The notes beneath the pieces are model-generated. The model ran no database searches, was not told the origin of the DNA, and was given only the letters and a program-made list of their open reading frames with translations. A stretch of 64,000 bases of DNA, from assembly GCA_944990035.1 (NCBI GenBank), contig CALYLX010000159.1, forward strand, positions 1,674,001 to 1,738,000. Direction: 5' to 3'. This document shows positions 34,948 to 47,594 of this stretch, piece after piece (position 1 is the stretch's first letter; each line of letters opens with the position of its first letter). The position numbers were made by a program, and so were the translations under genes. Source of the DNA: Clitopilus passeckerianus. Lineage: Eukaryota > Basidiomycota > Agaricomycetes > Agaricales > Entolomataceae.

Positions 34948-37188
34948 TTACGCTGGCCTGTCAGTAGGTCCACTTTGCCCTCCGTCCGAAATATGATCCT
35001 TCCAGGCGTCGTGAGTAGAAACTGAGTGAGTGTCAAGGGTATAGCTTGAAAGCGCTTGATCCTCGACATGCTGCCGGTCATGTCGGGGTGAAGGGAGTTG
35101 GACATGTAGATGTCTTGGCCGGTGCCAGAGTTGTGCACTTTGGTCACTCTCCATCTCCGGAAGGAACCCTGGGTCGAGATGGACGGGTTTCCTCTGAATC
35201 TGGAGGTGTGATGGCTGCCCAAGCTCCTCTAGAGGATAAATGTGCTGATCGCGAAAATCGAATTCTGGGGAATGTTCGTCCGCTGCATCGCCAAATGCGA
35301 GACCTGGTTGAGCGACGGAGTCTCGACGGATTACGGGGGTGAAGTGGTTGGAATGTGTGGTGCCCCCACTATCAGATCTGGAGTGCCGAGTTCGATACCA
35401 AGGTAGGTTGTCGTGGTCGTTATGGCTTCTCCTATCTCTGGAGAGAGTGTCGTCATCTCGATCCGGTAGGAAACCGAATGTTCTCCTCATCTCTGCAGTG
35501 GACTTTTTCTCCAGTGGGTTCCGCTTCGTTTGGTTGCCTGATGGTTTTCGTCTGGCGGGCCGGGTTTCCTCGACACTCCCGTCTTCACTATCGCCACCTG
35601 TTATCAGTTCCGGCCGTGTTGACACGTAGAGTATTGAGTTGAGGAATCCGGAGATTTGGAAGACGAAGCTGGCAAAAATTGTTGCTGCTGAAGGGATCTC
35701 TGCCCCACTGAAGTCGAGCCAGCGTACCAGGCCCACGGGGAAGACACAGAAGGTATAAACGGCGGGGTAGCTATCAGAAAGAGTGAGCAACATGGAATCA
35801 AAAGTATAGCAAAAAGATTGCTCACAAGAGCATAATCTTCGCAATTGCCTTTGCCTGCCTTCGCTCTTCGTCCTCATCTTCTTCATCGTCGATCTGAGGA
35901 GACTGCTCTTGAGAACGACGGCGTTGTGCCCCCCAATTCCACCGAAGCTTCCAACGTCCCTCATCCACTCGATCATCCCCTACTATCAAGAACCCAGACA
36001 TTACAAGCGCTGTGATCCCATACAGGATCAACATGATGAAGGCCGCCAGCCATAGCCATAGATATTCGAGGACAATTTTCTCAACCTTGTACGGGTCGTT
36101 AATCCAGCACCCTACTCTGAGTTCAATAGATGTTCTGATGAGATAAAAGAAGGTGTGAACGTACAATATCCGGAAGGGCCGTAGTAAGGCCCCTTTGGGT
36201 TGCCCTTTCGAACGGCAGCACTCACACCGACCATGAGCGTAACAAAGAGGAAAATGGCACCGATGACGTATTTTGATATCCATGCGGGGAAATTGAAGCG
36301 CAGCACAAGTACGCAGAAGGTCTGGACGGCGATAGCCTGAGAGAGATTGGTAAGTAGTCTTTGTCTTTGTACCTTGTGGTGCTCGAAAGGCAGAACTTAC
36401 GAGGGATCTGGGAGATAAAAATTGATCAGAGAAAAGTTTGAGGAGTAGATGACGGTATACTCACGTCAAAGCGACATTAACGTCGCCCAATTGCTTCAAG
36501 GCACCTTGGGCAGTGCATAGTGGGCTGGGCATAACTTTCTAAATAGACATAAGATAGTTAGATTTGAGTTTGATGGCGATCAGGCCGGTGGAGGAGCATG
36601 AGGATGGACCACGAGGTCGTCGCTGGGCGAGTGTGCCTCGGAGGCTACGCTCAGGGGAAACACCGGATTGTACAAACTATGTACTCACAGCGTCTATTAT
36701 CCATTGGATATCGAGAAGACCCCCTGCCCAGCAGTCGTTAGCAGTCTGTAGTAGATAAAATGGATGTGGCGAAACAACTCACCAACAGCTTGCACCAGTT
36801 CAGCCATCATGAGATACACGAAGAAGCTCGAGTCGGTTGCATCCGTCCTTTCCTTAATGGCAACAGAAAATTGCGTCGAGTTCACCCAATCGTTTTGCAC
36901 CTGTCGTCGCAAGGCTCTCCGAGATTTCCATCGTCTTAAGGCCCTTAACTAATTACATAGCGAAGTTAGAGACTGAACCGGGGAGTCGGAACGAATCATG
37001 ATTACGCACGGCGACGTAGAGGAGAACGCTTGTGGAAGCGATTGCTGATAGCCTGCGAGGGTGAGTCAGTATGCGTGAGTTGACTCCCTCAAGATTAAAG
37101 ATGTATCTCACGTAGCAGACTCAACGATGAGAAAAATCCCAAGCCGGACGCCAAAACCGAAGAAATTCGGTTGCTCTTCGCCTGACAT
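34948..37188 (-). CDS. Seven-transmembrane receptor, cAMP-receptor/Git3-like GPCR
   Basis: It starts MSGEEQPNFFGFGVRLGIF at 37188, and several short exons follow. Hydrophobic segments alternate with loops: SSFFVYLMMAELVQAV, SKYVIGAIFLFVTLMVGVSA, then the extracellular loop YYGPSGY...CW and the helix IVLEYLWLWLAAFIMLIL, and finally PAVYTFCVFPVGLVRWL with an NSILYVSTRPEL end like an NSxxY/NPxxY region. A conserved Cys pair position (CWINDPYKVEKIV) and a long intracellular loop with an acidic stretch (DDEEDEDEERRQAKAIAK) fit a G-protein-coupled nutrient or cAMP-type receptor. The C-terminal tail of about 200 residues is polar, rich in Arg, Asp and His. Plasma membrane; ligand unknown. Roughly 600-650 residues. 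Exon limits are approximate. Confidence 0.8.
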
Positions 37189-37924
37189 GATCAAGAGATG
37201 AAAACTCTCTTTTGCTGCTCCGGCGGCGGAGTGTTTGCAGCTCGTATGACGGAAATTGAAACCAAGTAAACGCTTGGTAAGAGCGAGTGCTCTACCGCAC
37301 CCCGACTTTCAGCGAGCAGTCCAGTTGGCGGTATGGTAGGAGGGGGTAGAGTCAACAATCAAGCAGCACCTGACTGCTGAGGTGGTTATAAGAAAGCAAT
37401 AGCGGCCGGAATCCACTCGCTGCACCGAGAGCTGGAGGTTGGTAGGGGGCTTCGCCGTGGATGATCAGATGACAAGCGACATATCAACGATGGCGGATTT
37501 CCAAAGATAACATGTTCCGTGCCTCGAGCCAGTTCTATTACCCGGTTATCCTACCGATCAATCTTAAAATCCGTGATTCACGCAAGGCGAAGTCTAAAAG
37601 GCGTGTGCTGAAAATTGCCTGTGTTTTTCGACATTGGCTGGGTTGCAGATGTGCAATGTGGTGGTGTGGTTCAACGTGTGGTGAAGTGCAGCGCCACTGG
37701 GAAGATTCATTTTCAAACCAGTGCACACTAGGTTTTAGGAGACTTTAGTGGGTCATACAATCATTATAATTCGATTAGAGCAAAATTGTATGCACAGGAA
37801 TGTAGGTATGAGTCGTGATAGTCGTAACAGTACAAGAGATTCATTGAGACGCAGGTATGGAGATCGAGCAAAAAGAAAATCGTGAAATCTTCCCGACCGA
37901 AGCCATGGGGCCTAGGCAGCCCTA
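37189..37924. other. Intergenic, receptor promoter side
   Basis: Between two minus-strand genes; it should carry the receptor promoter and the 3' end of the channel gene. A short stretch at 37260-37315 resembles part of a tRNA but cannot be folded into a full one. Nothing else is recognised. Confidence 0.4.
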
Positions 37925-40900
37925 TCAAGCCTCGACCACCTCATCAGGCGGTGCACCGCTAATATCGACCTTCCCTTTCTCACTCAACGACGCATTTCTA
38001 TCGCTCGCTTCAACACCAGCCTCCCTGCATCCAGCAACCTCCTCCTCACCCAGGCCAAGATGATCCTTCGGAATCCAAATCGTCCTCTGCGGCCTTGAGA
38101 TCGCAGGATGTGCGAAACCATACTCGTCCTCCCCAGCGGGTGCGTTTACAGGGGACAGTGCCTCGGGATCCTTCGTATCCGCGGGGGATTCAGCAGTCAT
38201 GGCCGCCTCCTCACTCGCGCGTTCCTTTCCAGAGCGGCCGGTGTGATGATGGTGGGCCTTCTCGCTGACAACCACCCCTGCGGTGGTCTCGGAGGTTTGG
38301 TTGGCCAAAGTGAGGGGTAGAGCGCTGATTAGAGGCCCATAAGAGTTATTGAATATGGCATGGACTCCGGCCTGTAGCAAAAATAGTGGGTATTAGGATT
38401 GTATCCACCGCAGTATGAGCAAAATGTACTTACAGTGATGACGATCAATACGATCATCAAGGCACCTTCAGGAATAGAACTTGGTCGTCCAGTGTTATCT
38501 TGAGCGAGGAAGAAAAGTGCGCAAAGACAGATTTGTTGGATGTAGAGGCCGACGAAAACATGTTGAATGGCCTTGGGATAGAACAAGCCTCCGGTGTCGC
38601 TGGTAGAAGGTTGACCATATGCCCAAAGGAACAGGTACTTGTAGAGAAGATAGAAGAGGAAGAACGCAGCACAAGCAAGACCGTTGATGATGGGAGAAAT
38701 AATCGAATATGCCAAAGCTATAATAGAAATGCAGTTAGCATCGAGATTGGGATATTTGCGTTCAGTGGTTACGTACTGATGACGATGAGGAGGGTGGTAC
38801 CGGGGAACAAAGTACCCCAAGCAACGCTGCGGAGACCGTACTTGATGCCATATACAGATCGTGGGGTGCTACCCAGAATGAAGAGCTTGACGTAGTAGAT
38901 AATCAGGGGTACGATTTGGAGGAAACCAGCTGCGGTCGCAGTGAGACCTTGGAGTAAGATGTAGCTGCGAAAAACTCATGAGTTGTGCTCCGTGATAACA
39001 GGGGTCAAACCTACGTGAGGAAGAAGTTCGAAGCTTTGGGGAGTTCTGAGGCGAGCAAGCCGGGAATTCCGGTCGGATTCTGGAGGAAGCCAGGAATGGC
39101 ATTGATGAGACCGGAACTCAAGGTGACGATCAAGAACGAGTGCTATGAACGGATGATAAATGGAAGTGGGCACACAGCAAGTGAATGTGAACTTACGATG
39201 ACTTGGAAGATGAAGAACCTCGTCATCAACGACAACTCCAAACCGGTGTACTTGGGAATGCCCTCGAACCTCGCAAGTAGGCGTAAAACGATCGGAAGAA
39301 GCATCATCAAGACGGCGAGCAGGACGGGTGGTAGGATACCAGAAATGATTCCGACCACGACAGGAGGAAGCGTGCATATCCAGGCAAGGAATTTGACAGT
39401 AGTGCAAAGCTGGTGGACGTTGGATACGAAACCGACGAAGGCAACTACGAGAAATGTTGAGGAATTTGTCTATATATGCGTCCATGGCGCTTACCGGGAA
39501 TGGACCAGAAGATGATGAGAGCAGCAGTAGCAGCATAGCTGATAGCAAGGCGAATCTAAGGCGGGGCGAGGTTAGACGTGGCTCAGCCTCAGTGGTTTGG
39601 AATAAGCGCACCTTTTGTTCATAAGGATTCAGATTCAGATTGCCCCAAATAACATCGGAAGGCGCAACTTCCACATACTTCGTAGCTAAAGGCGGCCCAT
39701 GAGCTGAGACGAACAAGGTCTAGATGCAAAAAGACGTACCCATCCTATACGGCTCGTGATGGGTCAAAGTCTTGAGTGCCAAGTGAGCAGCAATTTGCTT
39801 GTTGAAGGTGACGAAAGCACTGTTCATGGCTGGATAGTTGGATATATCGTTCTTCTTGCTACCCTCCTGTTCCTCTGAGTCGTTGCGCTCAGATTCCTCA
39901 ACCTGCTCGTCCTCTCCCTTCTTGGGATCGTGCTTGATGTCAGCGTCATCCTTCAGGATAAGAGAACGTGCTTGGGCAAGCAACTCGTTGCATTCCCGAA
40001 TTTCCTTGCGGGTCCAGTCAATCGAGTCGACCTTCTCGCCCCAGAGGCCAAGGAAACCGAGCTTGTGAGTGGGGCGCTGGTCGGTGGGGACAATGACATC
40101 AGCGACGGAGCGAGAGGCTTCAACGTCCTCTGGAGAGCCCTTTCCGGATTTCTTCAACTTCTTGAGATCGGTTTGATGAATCTTCGCTGCAATCTTCAAG
40201 TACTTGGTCTCTGCACCCTCGAGCTTGTTTTCAGCTTTGGTGCGACGGTCATAGACATCGGGTAACTCCTTCAAGTTTCTGAGCGGAATACTATCAGTTC
40301 CGGATTCCGACGGTGGGAGGAGTCCGAAGTTACCTGTTGATCCAGATCTTCTTCACTCCTCCTGGTAGCTCGTGGAAAAGATCATAGAGCTTCTCCTCGT
40401 TGAGGTATCGAGCAGGAACACCTTGGATGAGGAGGGTATTTGCCTGAACCGACTTCGCGTGCTTCCTGTTGATCAGGTGCTGTTGGCGGGTAATGATAAA
40501 ATGTCTCATTTCCGACTTCAAGTTGTAAAGAACCCAGACTTTGGTGATAATCAGCTTATTCGGCTGCCAACTGTCGCAGAACGAAGGGTACTCACAAGTT
40601 GAGAGATATGCGAGAACCAGATGGGCTGCATAGCGAGCTTGTGCAGGCTTATCCTTGGCAATGTTTCCGTAGGTAAACTGATCCAAACCATCGTTGCCAG
40701 CCACTCCAGTCTTGACACTGTCAACGGGCAGGAGGACGGCCCAGGTAACAAACCAGATCGGGAGAAGAATCTTAACCATGACGCGTAAGAATCGTGTGAA
40801 GAAGTATGCATCGAGGCCGTTGACTCGGATGATATCCTTGTAATCGGCCATGAAGACGCTGTATGGCCATAAGAACATGTTTTTGGCCATGGGCTTGACC

Positions 40901-41299
40901 CGCTTGCTGTTGACATAGAATTAGCATAAGTTCAATGGCGTGATGTTCGAAGAAAATTGCGACGTCGAGGTCCCTGGGTGTTACGAGGAGCCAGACGCCG
41001 TCACGGATGCCGCAAAGGTCAGCGTTTGGCGCTGATCTTGTCGACTACAAAAATGCGGTTTGAAGGGTAATAGGGGCAACACTCACGATAGCGGTGGAGC
41101 ATATGTGTTTGGTTCATAGATGGCTTTGAAGTAAGGTCGTAGAAGCGTAAAGGCTGCTATCTCAATTCCAAACACGATTCCGTTGAAGGCCAAGGCCGTC
41201 AAGAACGTGGTCGTGGAGGCCGAGGTCGCGTTGTCCAGGTCGGACCTAGTATGGTACTTCAGTTCTGCTCGACATTGAACACGACGAACACACGTACAT
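37925..41299 (-). CDS. CSC1/OSCA-family osmosensitive cation channel
   Basis: A multi-pass plasma-membrane channel of the calcium-permeable stress-gated type. The start codon itself is split: AT at 41299-41298, then a 52-nt intron (41297-41246), then G TCC GAC giving MSDLDNATSAS. Landmarks in order: first TM block (FLTALAFNGIVFGIEIAAFTL), DYKDIIRVNGLDAYFFTRFL, the cytosolic domain with LLIQGVPARYLNEEKLYDLF, AFVTFNKQIAAHLALKTLTH, DVIWGNLNLNPYEQK, the 7TM core (ISYAATAALIIFWSIPVAFV, ILPPVLLAVLMMLLPIVLRL, ISPIINGLACAAFFLFYLLY), and the tail motif TIWIPKDHLGLGEEE. About 850-900 residues in many exons. One intron (about 41088-40906) is much longer than the others. Length and order fit the family. 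Confidence 0.9.
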
Positions 41300-42402
41300 G
41301 GTGGTTGGAGGACAACGTTGTAACGGAAGTACAATGGAAAGTCGAACATTCCCCTCTGCCTGCTGGGCCGATTTATGAGTTGACGTCAAGCCCTGGGGGC
41401 GATGCCCAAATTTAGGCTAATCCCCGAAATGATACCTTTCAAACCCCGATGTTCCGCACCTCCGGTGCAACGGCCAGTCTCTTTTTTGCTCCAGTTCGAG
41501 GTTGACGTTGGGTTGACGTGACGAATCCGCGACTTGGGATAGCCAAAGGTCTCAGAACTGCGCAAACCAAGCCAGGATGTGTATTCCAGCCTTGAGGTAC
41601 ATGCAAACTGCTATGTTGAAGGTGCACTGCTCTTCGGCTGCAGGCTTCTCGACTTGTCAAGATTGACAGCAGATATGAAAAATAATGGACGGACAAGATT
41701 AGCCAAGGGACATGAGGCGTGATGCATGATGCTCGTGATAGTCCCTTGCATCTGTGGCGCTTGTAGACGACATCCTACTCCCCCACTCTCCAACGACGAC
41801 ATATAGTGGGTGCACGGGCTATGTATCTCAACGAGAAAAAGCATGCATTTGCGCTTTGGAGGCCACGATAACGATGCAGGAATGGCCCACTGAACATGCC
41901 AGCTGTCTGACCAGGGTTCCTGACGTGCCACAAGCGCCCTCTAACCCTTTTGAATTGCTTGTTGCCTGTTTTCTGAACCTGAACTTCAGCCAAGCTTGAA
42001 CTCAGGTCCTGGCTCTTCATCCACAACAGGATCGAATCTTGCAAGAAAAAGGCGACAATCGTGGTGGTTTCACTGTAAATCCTACGTCATATTCACCACA
42101 ATCTGGTCGACGAAGACGAGATTAACGCTGATAAACGGGGTTTCGGTTAGCACAGCCGCATTTGGAACAAGCGAAAGGTCCACTCCAACCTCGAGATCAA
42201 GAACGCCTCGAAGCAAGTTTGAGCAGAGTTCAATACACCCAGCAGGACGAAAAAGGCCACCAGGCCACCAAAAAGCGTAAGAGCATGTAAATAACAAGCG
42301 TCACAAATGTCCTCTACAAAAAAGACGAGATAGCAATATTATCTCCAAACTCCCAAACGATCATATGAATAGATAGATATCAAATGCAGCCGCCACTCGA
42401 GC
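41300..42402. other. Intergenic between channel and F-box gene
   Basis: Only short frames on both strands. The left part should contain the channel promoter; the right part is the 3' side of the F-box gene. No gene, RNA or repeat is recognised. Confidence 0.4.
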
Positions 42403-44323
42403 TCAGGTCATCAAAAGCCCTGCTCCTCCCACTGCTCCCCCCAAGGTACTCGTTCGCCTCTGAAGAAGCCCCATCGCCACCAACTCTTCTAATTCCGCAT
42501 GATCCTCCCTAGCGAACCGACGACTTTCCTCGAAAGTAACCACTCTAGGCCCGTAGCCCAGTTCCCGACGTTTCTTGACAGCGCAACCCAATGCGAGCAC
42601 GGTATCCCTTCCATTCTTCCTCCGGGTACCGGAGCCCCGTGAAGTCGCAGCGGAGAACGTCGAGGGCGGGGAATGATTAATGAAACCTAGGGAGACACAG
42701 TCAGTGGTCCGCCTCGCTCTGTAATTGGCCTGCTCCCCTCCTCAACCTGCAATCCATCTGTGGTCTCCTTGGGCCCCAACTCATTCAAGAAACGAGGGTC
42801 ATCCAAGGTGACATGGAGCTCTCTTAACCCCCGGATCATGCCTAAGAGTCGCCATATGTGTCTTGGGCCTGATAAGTTGTCGAGGAAGTGGTCAACGGAG
42901 ACCATCTCAACCTCGTCGAGTAAACCCGACTGGCACAATACGGGGATATCCCAGTCGTGCAACAGACCTGTTAATCTGAGATGAGGAGTAGGAAGGTCGA
43001 TTCTTGACGAAGCAGGCTGTTGAGCTACACTGAAAGGTGGCTGCATCTGGTCTTCGTCACTTCGGAAGGGTCTATTCCAGAAGTCGAAAACACCGTTGAG
43101 GAATCTGAACGAGCGAATACGCCATTTGAGGCTACGAAGGAGGTCGACAGCGACATCACGGTCGGCATTGGGTGCATGGGTATCAATTCTTGACGACATC
43201 CACGGGTTCTGATCCTTGCAAAGAGTTATCCGAGCCCTGGCGGGTAGCGACATGTGGTTCATGAAGACTTGACACATCTGTGGATACTCAGCGAAGAATA
43301 GATGCTTCAACGATGGAAGCCCAAAGACATGTCCTTGGCTACACCAAATAACATCTACCTCGCTAAATGGAAGAAAGGGAGCCTTGAGGACTAGGTCTTC
43401 GAGATACTGGAGCTGGGCTAAAGCTAATAGAACCACGCTGATTGGTACTGCGGCATGTGTGTGCGGTGTGGCATCTTGCATATGATCCAGAGGGTACGGA
43501 GATTGCTATAGATGTCAAGGGAAGGGGTGTGCCATGGTATGTTCCAATCGAGTAGAGTTATGCGCTTGAGTTGAGGTGCATCTCCGAGGAACAAGTTCTC
43601 TGGCAGGCATGACCTTTCTGTCGAAGCGTCACCTGCGGCATAAACCATGAGGTCCTCTAGGACTGGCGCTGGTGCCTGGAGGTGGTGTGCAAGGTGTAGG
43701 CTTCGTTTCACAGCTTGGCCAAGAGTAGCGTATTCTGGCATGTTGACGACTAATTCTCGGGCACGATGGATATTCGAGAAGGCGAGCTTTATGCCACCTT
43801 TGAGCGGAGGGGAGAGGGGATTTGGGAGGTTGATTTGAATGGAGAGCGATAGGGATTGAGAACGAAAAATCATCATTTCGGCTAGTTTTGGGTGGTGGAA
43901 GTGGGGAGTTGTCCAGAGGGAAGGGTTTGCGAGAGCAACGTTACGCCAATGGGAGCAGACGTGCGTTAGCTGAAGCCAATGGAGGCGCTTGTTTGTAGGC
44001 TCATATCCGTACGACACACATGCGAATATCTCCCCCAGAATTTCTGGCGGCAGTTTGGAAACGTTTGCTAACGTGTTACGTCGTGACTTCCAAGACAGGA
44101 CCTTCCGTTCCAGTATCCTGATATGCATCCTCAGCCTCGTGATATTTAACTGAAGAAGGGTGATCTGGTCTTCAATCACTGCATACGAGAACTCTTTCCC
44201 CTCAATGGTATTTCCAAACGTGCTTGGGTCGACAATTGGTGGGCCTATCCAGATTTGAGCAATGAACCTCAGGCAAAGGATATGCAGCAACTTAACATAC
44301 CTTGTCTTGATTGCCGTTCCCAT
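42403..44323 (-). CDS. F-box/LRR-like protein, probably frameshifted
   Basis: Unrelated to the WD-like array at the left. The N-terminal exon (from 44323) holds a heptad-like helix (ITRLRMHIRILERKVLSW) followed by an Agaricomycete F-box (LPPEILGEIFACVSYGYEPT...THVCSHWRNVALANPSLW). The rest is leucine-rich, as in F-box proteins with LRR-like backs. The frame changes without splice signals near 43480-43500: NLRTLWIIC continues one base off as DATPHTHAAVPISVVLLALA. The last segment (42600-42403, LALGCAVKKRRELGYGPRVV) is in a third frame after 42687. Either small errors or real indels have hit an otherwise good gene. A presumed SCF adaptor if functional. Confidence 0.6.
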
Positions 44324-44704
44324 GGTGCAATTGCCTATAGAAACGATTGCCAGTGAATGATTTGCAAGGAATCATAGATATGTCAGCTCACCATGCCGTT
44401 TAATATTGCTAAGATGTCCCCCTGACAGCTGGGGAGGAAGGAAACTTGTTTTCGACATTTCATTTCTTGCAAGCAGCATACAGACAATGTGTGTATGGCA
44501 ATCAATCCTCGAGGGCACCTGCCAAATTCGTCGTGAACTCCGTGTGGCCTAACGGGGATAGTTTTTAAACGCTTCTGTTTGCCTTCTCGGTCAGGGTCTT
44601 GCAGCACAACATAGTTCTGAGAAAGTCATGATCATAAGCTTCGTAAGTAAGAGTAGACATACGCGCAGAGGTGAGGGCATAGATGAATAGTAATATGAAA
44701 TTAT
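44324..44704. other. Spacer between two F-box genes
   Basis: 380 bp between the start of one minus-strand F-box gene and the stop of the next. No gene recognised. Confidence 0.4.
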
Positions 44705-46675
44705 TCACTCGCGAACTTCCAATTTCTCCCAATCAAAGCAACTGGACATCTCGCAGAAGTCCATGAGCTCACGAATGCGAGCTTCGAAGCGATGCTCGAT
44801 AGGGTTGATGCTCAAGCGTTTAGGCCCGTATCCACGATCCACTCGGCTACGAATGATCGTATTGAGATCGTCAAAGTTCGTTTGAAGTGGAGTAGGGGCC
44901 TGAATGACGGTAGGAGAATTGGTGAGGAAGGGACCTGTGAGGCTGAATCTCCAGTCCTCTAAGTGAAGGCTGTCGAGTTTAGCGAAAGGAACCTTTGCTT
45001 GGTTGGCCAACAACGTCCCCTCACTATGGTCAGGATCGTGAGGTGGGACCCTATGGAGGACCTTAACCAAATCCAAATCGTCGCCAACGACCCGAACGGA
45101 CTTGAGACATTCGAGACAGCCGAATTTTTTCCAGTTGACTTCACCAATGGGAGCGCGAGCAATGACGGCGTGTTCGACGTGATCAATAGGAGTACGTTTC
45201 AAACAGGGGATGATATCCGCTCCATTCAAGGGACCCTCCAATTTGATTCGAGGAGGGATGTTGTTGAGCACGTCGGCGAGGGGAATCTGAGAGGCATTGG
45301 TCCAGCCAGAGAAAGTATAGTCTCCAGATGGACCCTGGGAAATCTTCAAAACATGAATACGTCCGCCAGCTCTCGCGGCCAACTTTCGGAAGAGGCCTAG
45401 AGAATCCTGAAATCCATTATTGGTCTCTGACCTGGGAATGCCAATGACGGATATATTGGCCGAGACGGGATATGCGATGCAATTGAAGACGACATTTGCG
45501 GCCTCGAATCGATCGGCGAGCTGAAACTTCTTGAGATTGTTCCAACGTGCGGCAATCCCTTCTTTCGACCATGTTTTCTCGCGTTCTGTCGGTAAGGCGA
45601 GAATATCCCCAAGTTCGAGGGAGCGGAGGTTGGGCAACACATTCAAGGCAGGAAGAACCTGGGGAATAGTGAATCTGGCAACGCTGTAGCCAGTGCGTGT
45701 GGACGCATCGAGGATAATGGCCAAATCTGTGAGCTTGAGGAAGCCGGGTGGAAGGCGAACGTCCCACGACAGGTTCCAATTGATGAATCGAACTTGCTGA
45801 AGATTGCTGGATTGAGTTTGGAAGACATGGTGGGGTATCAAGGTGTCAGGCGTAGACCTTGACGCGATGAGTGCGAATGATTCTAAGATCGGAGCCAGCG
45901 CCTGGAGGAAACTCAGGAGGCTTTCCACACGTTTAGCCTCGTAATCGCGTTGTTGACCTATCTTCATGGAGACAGATAGTGTTTCCGCACGATGAAGATG
46001 AGTGAACGCGGTGTGAACAGATGCGCTCTGATCCGGCATGTAGCTGGAATCCAAGCTTAGGTCGATCAACAAAGGATGCGGCTGCGCTCTTTCGATCATG
46101 GCTTTTGCACACTCGTTGACGCCGAAGAAGGGATGTCGCCAGAGATGTGGCCGTGCAAGCACGAATCGACGCCAGTCCTTGCAGACCAGCCCAAGCCTGA
46201 GCACCCGAAGGCCCTCGGGAGTCTTGTCGTCTGGTAGGCGAGTCGTTAAAATTCGCCCGAGCATCTCTCCGGAGAGTTGGAATATGAGGAGGGATGAATT
46301 CCAGCTGGAAATGGTGGGGGAGATGTCTTCGAAAGGAGTAGCGTTCTCCTTCATGTCTTCGACTCTCTTCTTGACCTGCGTGTAGGCAGCAGCCTTTTCA
46401 GCAGGAGAGGTGAAGCTTGACATGCCGTCGACCAAGCTGGACAGCGATGTATAAGTATCACGTCGGAGATACGGGGAAACAGACATACCGTTGATGAGGG
46501 TTAGAGTCCGTTGAAAACAGGAGGATGCGGCAACTACGGGAGAGAGCTCTTGGAAGAGGGAATCGCCAGAAAGGCTCGTAAAGGAGGAGCGTCTTGGGGG
46601 GCTGAGTTCAATCAGACCGAGCTTTAAGGAAAGCAGGGGAGAGTCTTTACGAAACGAAGGCAACCTGGTGTTCAT
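44705..46675 (-). CDS. F-box protein with leucine-rich back half, single exon
   Basis: An uninterrupted frame of 656 residues. After a Ser/Leu-rich N-terminus and a helical linker (EKAAAYTQVKKRVEDMKENA) comes a divergent F-box (LSGEMLGRILTTRLPD...LVCKDWRRFVLARPHLWRHP, about residues 133-183). The rest alternates Leu-rich strands and loops, e.g. LTDLAIILDAS, LPNLRSLELGDIL, LDSLHLEDW, as in F-box/LRR proteins of mushrooms. A short end motif, RVDRGYGPKRLSI, is echoed in the neighbouring F-box gene (ELGYGPRVV), so the two may be old paralogues. Presumed substrate-recognition subunit of an SCF ligase; target unknown. Unlike most genes here it lacks introns. Confidence 0.8.
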   Translation of the reverse strand: MNTRLPSFRKDSPLLSLKLGLIELSPPRRSSFTSLSGDSLFQELSPVVAASSCFQRTLTLINGMSVSPYLRRDTYTSLSSLVDGMSSFTSPAEKAAAYTQVKKRVEDMKENATPFEDISPTISSWNSSLLIFQLSGEMLGRILTTRLPDDKTPEGLRVLRLGLVCKDWRRFVLARPHLWRHPFFGVNECAKAMIERAQPHPLLIDLSLDSSYMPDQSASVHTAFTHLHRAETLSVSMKIGQQRDYEAKRVESLLSFLQALAPILESFALIASRSTPDTLIPHHVFQTQSSNLQQVRFINWNLSWDVRLPPGFLKLTDLAIILDASTRTGYSVARFTIPQVLPALNVLPNLRSLELGDILALPTEREKTWSKEGIAARWNNLKKFQLADRFEAANVVFNCIAYPVSANISVIGIPRSETNNGFQDSLGLFRKLAARAGGRIHVLKISQGPSGDYTFSGWTNASQIPLADVLNNIPPRIKLEGPLNGADIIPCLKRTPIDHVEHAVIARAPIGEVNWKKFGCLECLKSVRVVGDDLDLVKVLHRVPPHDPDHSEGTLLANQAKVPFAKLDSLHLEDWRFSLTGPFLTNSPTVIQAPTPLQTNFDDLNTIIRSRVDRGYGPKRLSINPIEHRFEARIRELMDFCEMSSCFDWEKLEVRE

Positions 46676-46904
46676 TGCCGTCTCTGCGATATACTGAAAA
46701 CAGTAAACTTCACCAACTTCTTAGTAGCCATGTGTTCCATAAAAGGTGAGGGCAGACGGATGAGAGAGATCGTCCTTTGATCGCCGACGACCTGTCTCCA
46801 AATGAGGCAATATACTTCGACCACTATCGGTGACCAAGAATAGTTAGCCACAAGGAACATTCAGTTAAACGATCGAAAGAAAAGGGTTATCGAACATTTT
46901 CATC

Positions 46905-47594
46905 GGCTCACCCTCGCTGAAACTGGACCGGCTCCCGCAACCCTGCTGCAACTTCATCCAAACTTGGACTTGGAGGTTTGATGAGCCAAAATTGGCTATC
47001 TGGCGGGAACTTCACAGCATGAGGCGTATCGTGTTGCAGTGCACAATCGACTAGCATGGGAAGTAGTTCGGGTACGAACTCCTCGGAAGCCTTGTGGATG
47101 GAACAAATCTCACGCGAGATCGTAATGTCATGAGCCAGAATGACTCACAGCCACGGTGCAAAGTTCTCGGCTCATTCCATGTCAAGCTGAAATTACTTCA
47201 GACCAACTTTCATTTTACGATCGGAGTAATCGCGATTTACTCACTCGGAGATAATTGAGTCGTAAAAGGCAGACTTGGGGTGATCGCGCTTGAGAGACGC
47301 GGAGATGAGGATGCTTCCAAACAATGCAACCTCCCTTGACGTGCGATCGATATTTGGGTGATCGTGGTGATTTCCTAAGAATGGTGTTTGCCAAAATACA
47401 CGGGAATATGAGTGTATGAATCTGTGAATTGTTCCTGAGGACCCCAGGACCCCAGGAGGCCGAAGCCAGGGAACAATGTGCTTACCTAAACTATGTTGGT
47501 TTTTCGGGGTCAAACGACAGTTTGGACCACACCATTCAGATCCCCGAAACATGATTCTCACTGACCCCATCCCAGTCGAGCTCGTCGGCTTCAT
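46905..47594 (-). pseudogene. Coding-like minus-strand segments, unknown
   Basis: Two protein-like stretches: 47594-47241 (REVALFGSILISASLKRDHP) ending at a gtgagt donor, and about 47100-46905 (EEFVPELLPMLVDCALQHD, FPPDSQFWLIKPPSPSLDEV) ending in TGA. They could be exons of a small gene, with the acceptor at about 47190, but I could not join them in frame. No family is recognised. The 230 bp to the left is the promoter side of the F-box gene at 44705-46675. Confidence 0.25.

Noticed and set aside
37255..37320. tRNA-like stretch on minus (GGTAGAGCACTCGCT with an anticodon-arm-like follow-up)
   Set aside because: Resembles a D arm and part of an anticodon arm, but I cannot complete an acceptor stem or a proper T arm.
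45417..45779. 120-residue open frame on minus in a different frame
   Set aside because: Shadow of the 656-residue F-box gene.
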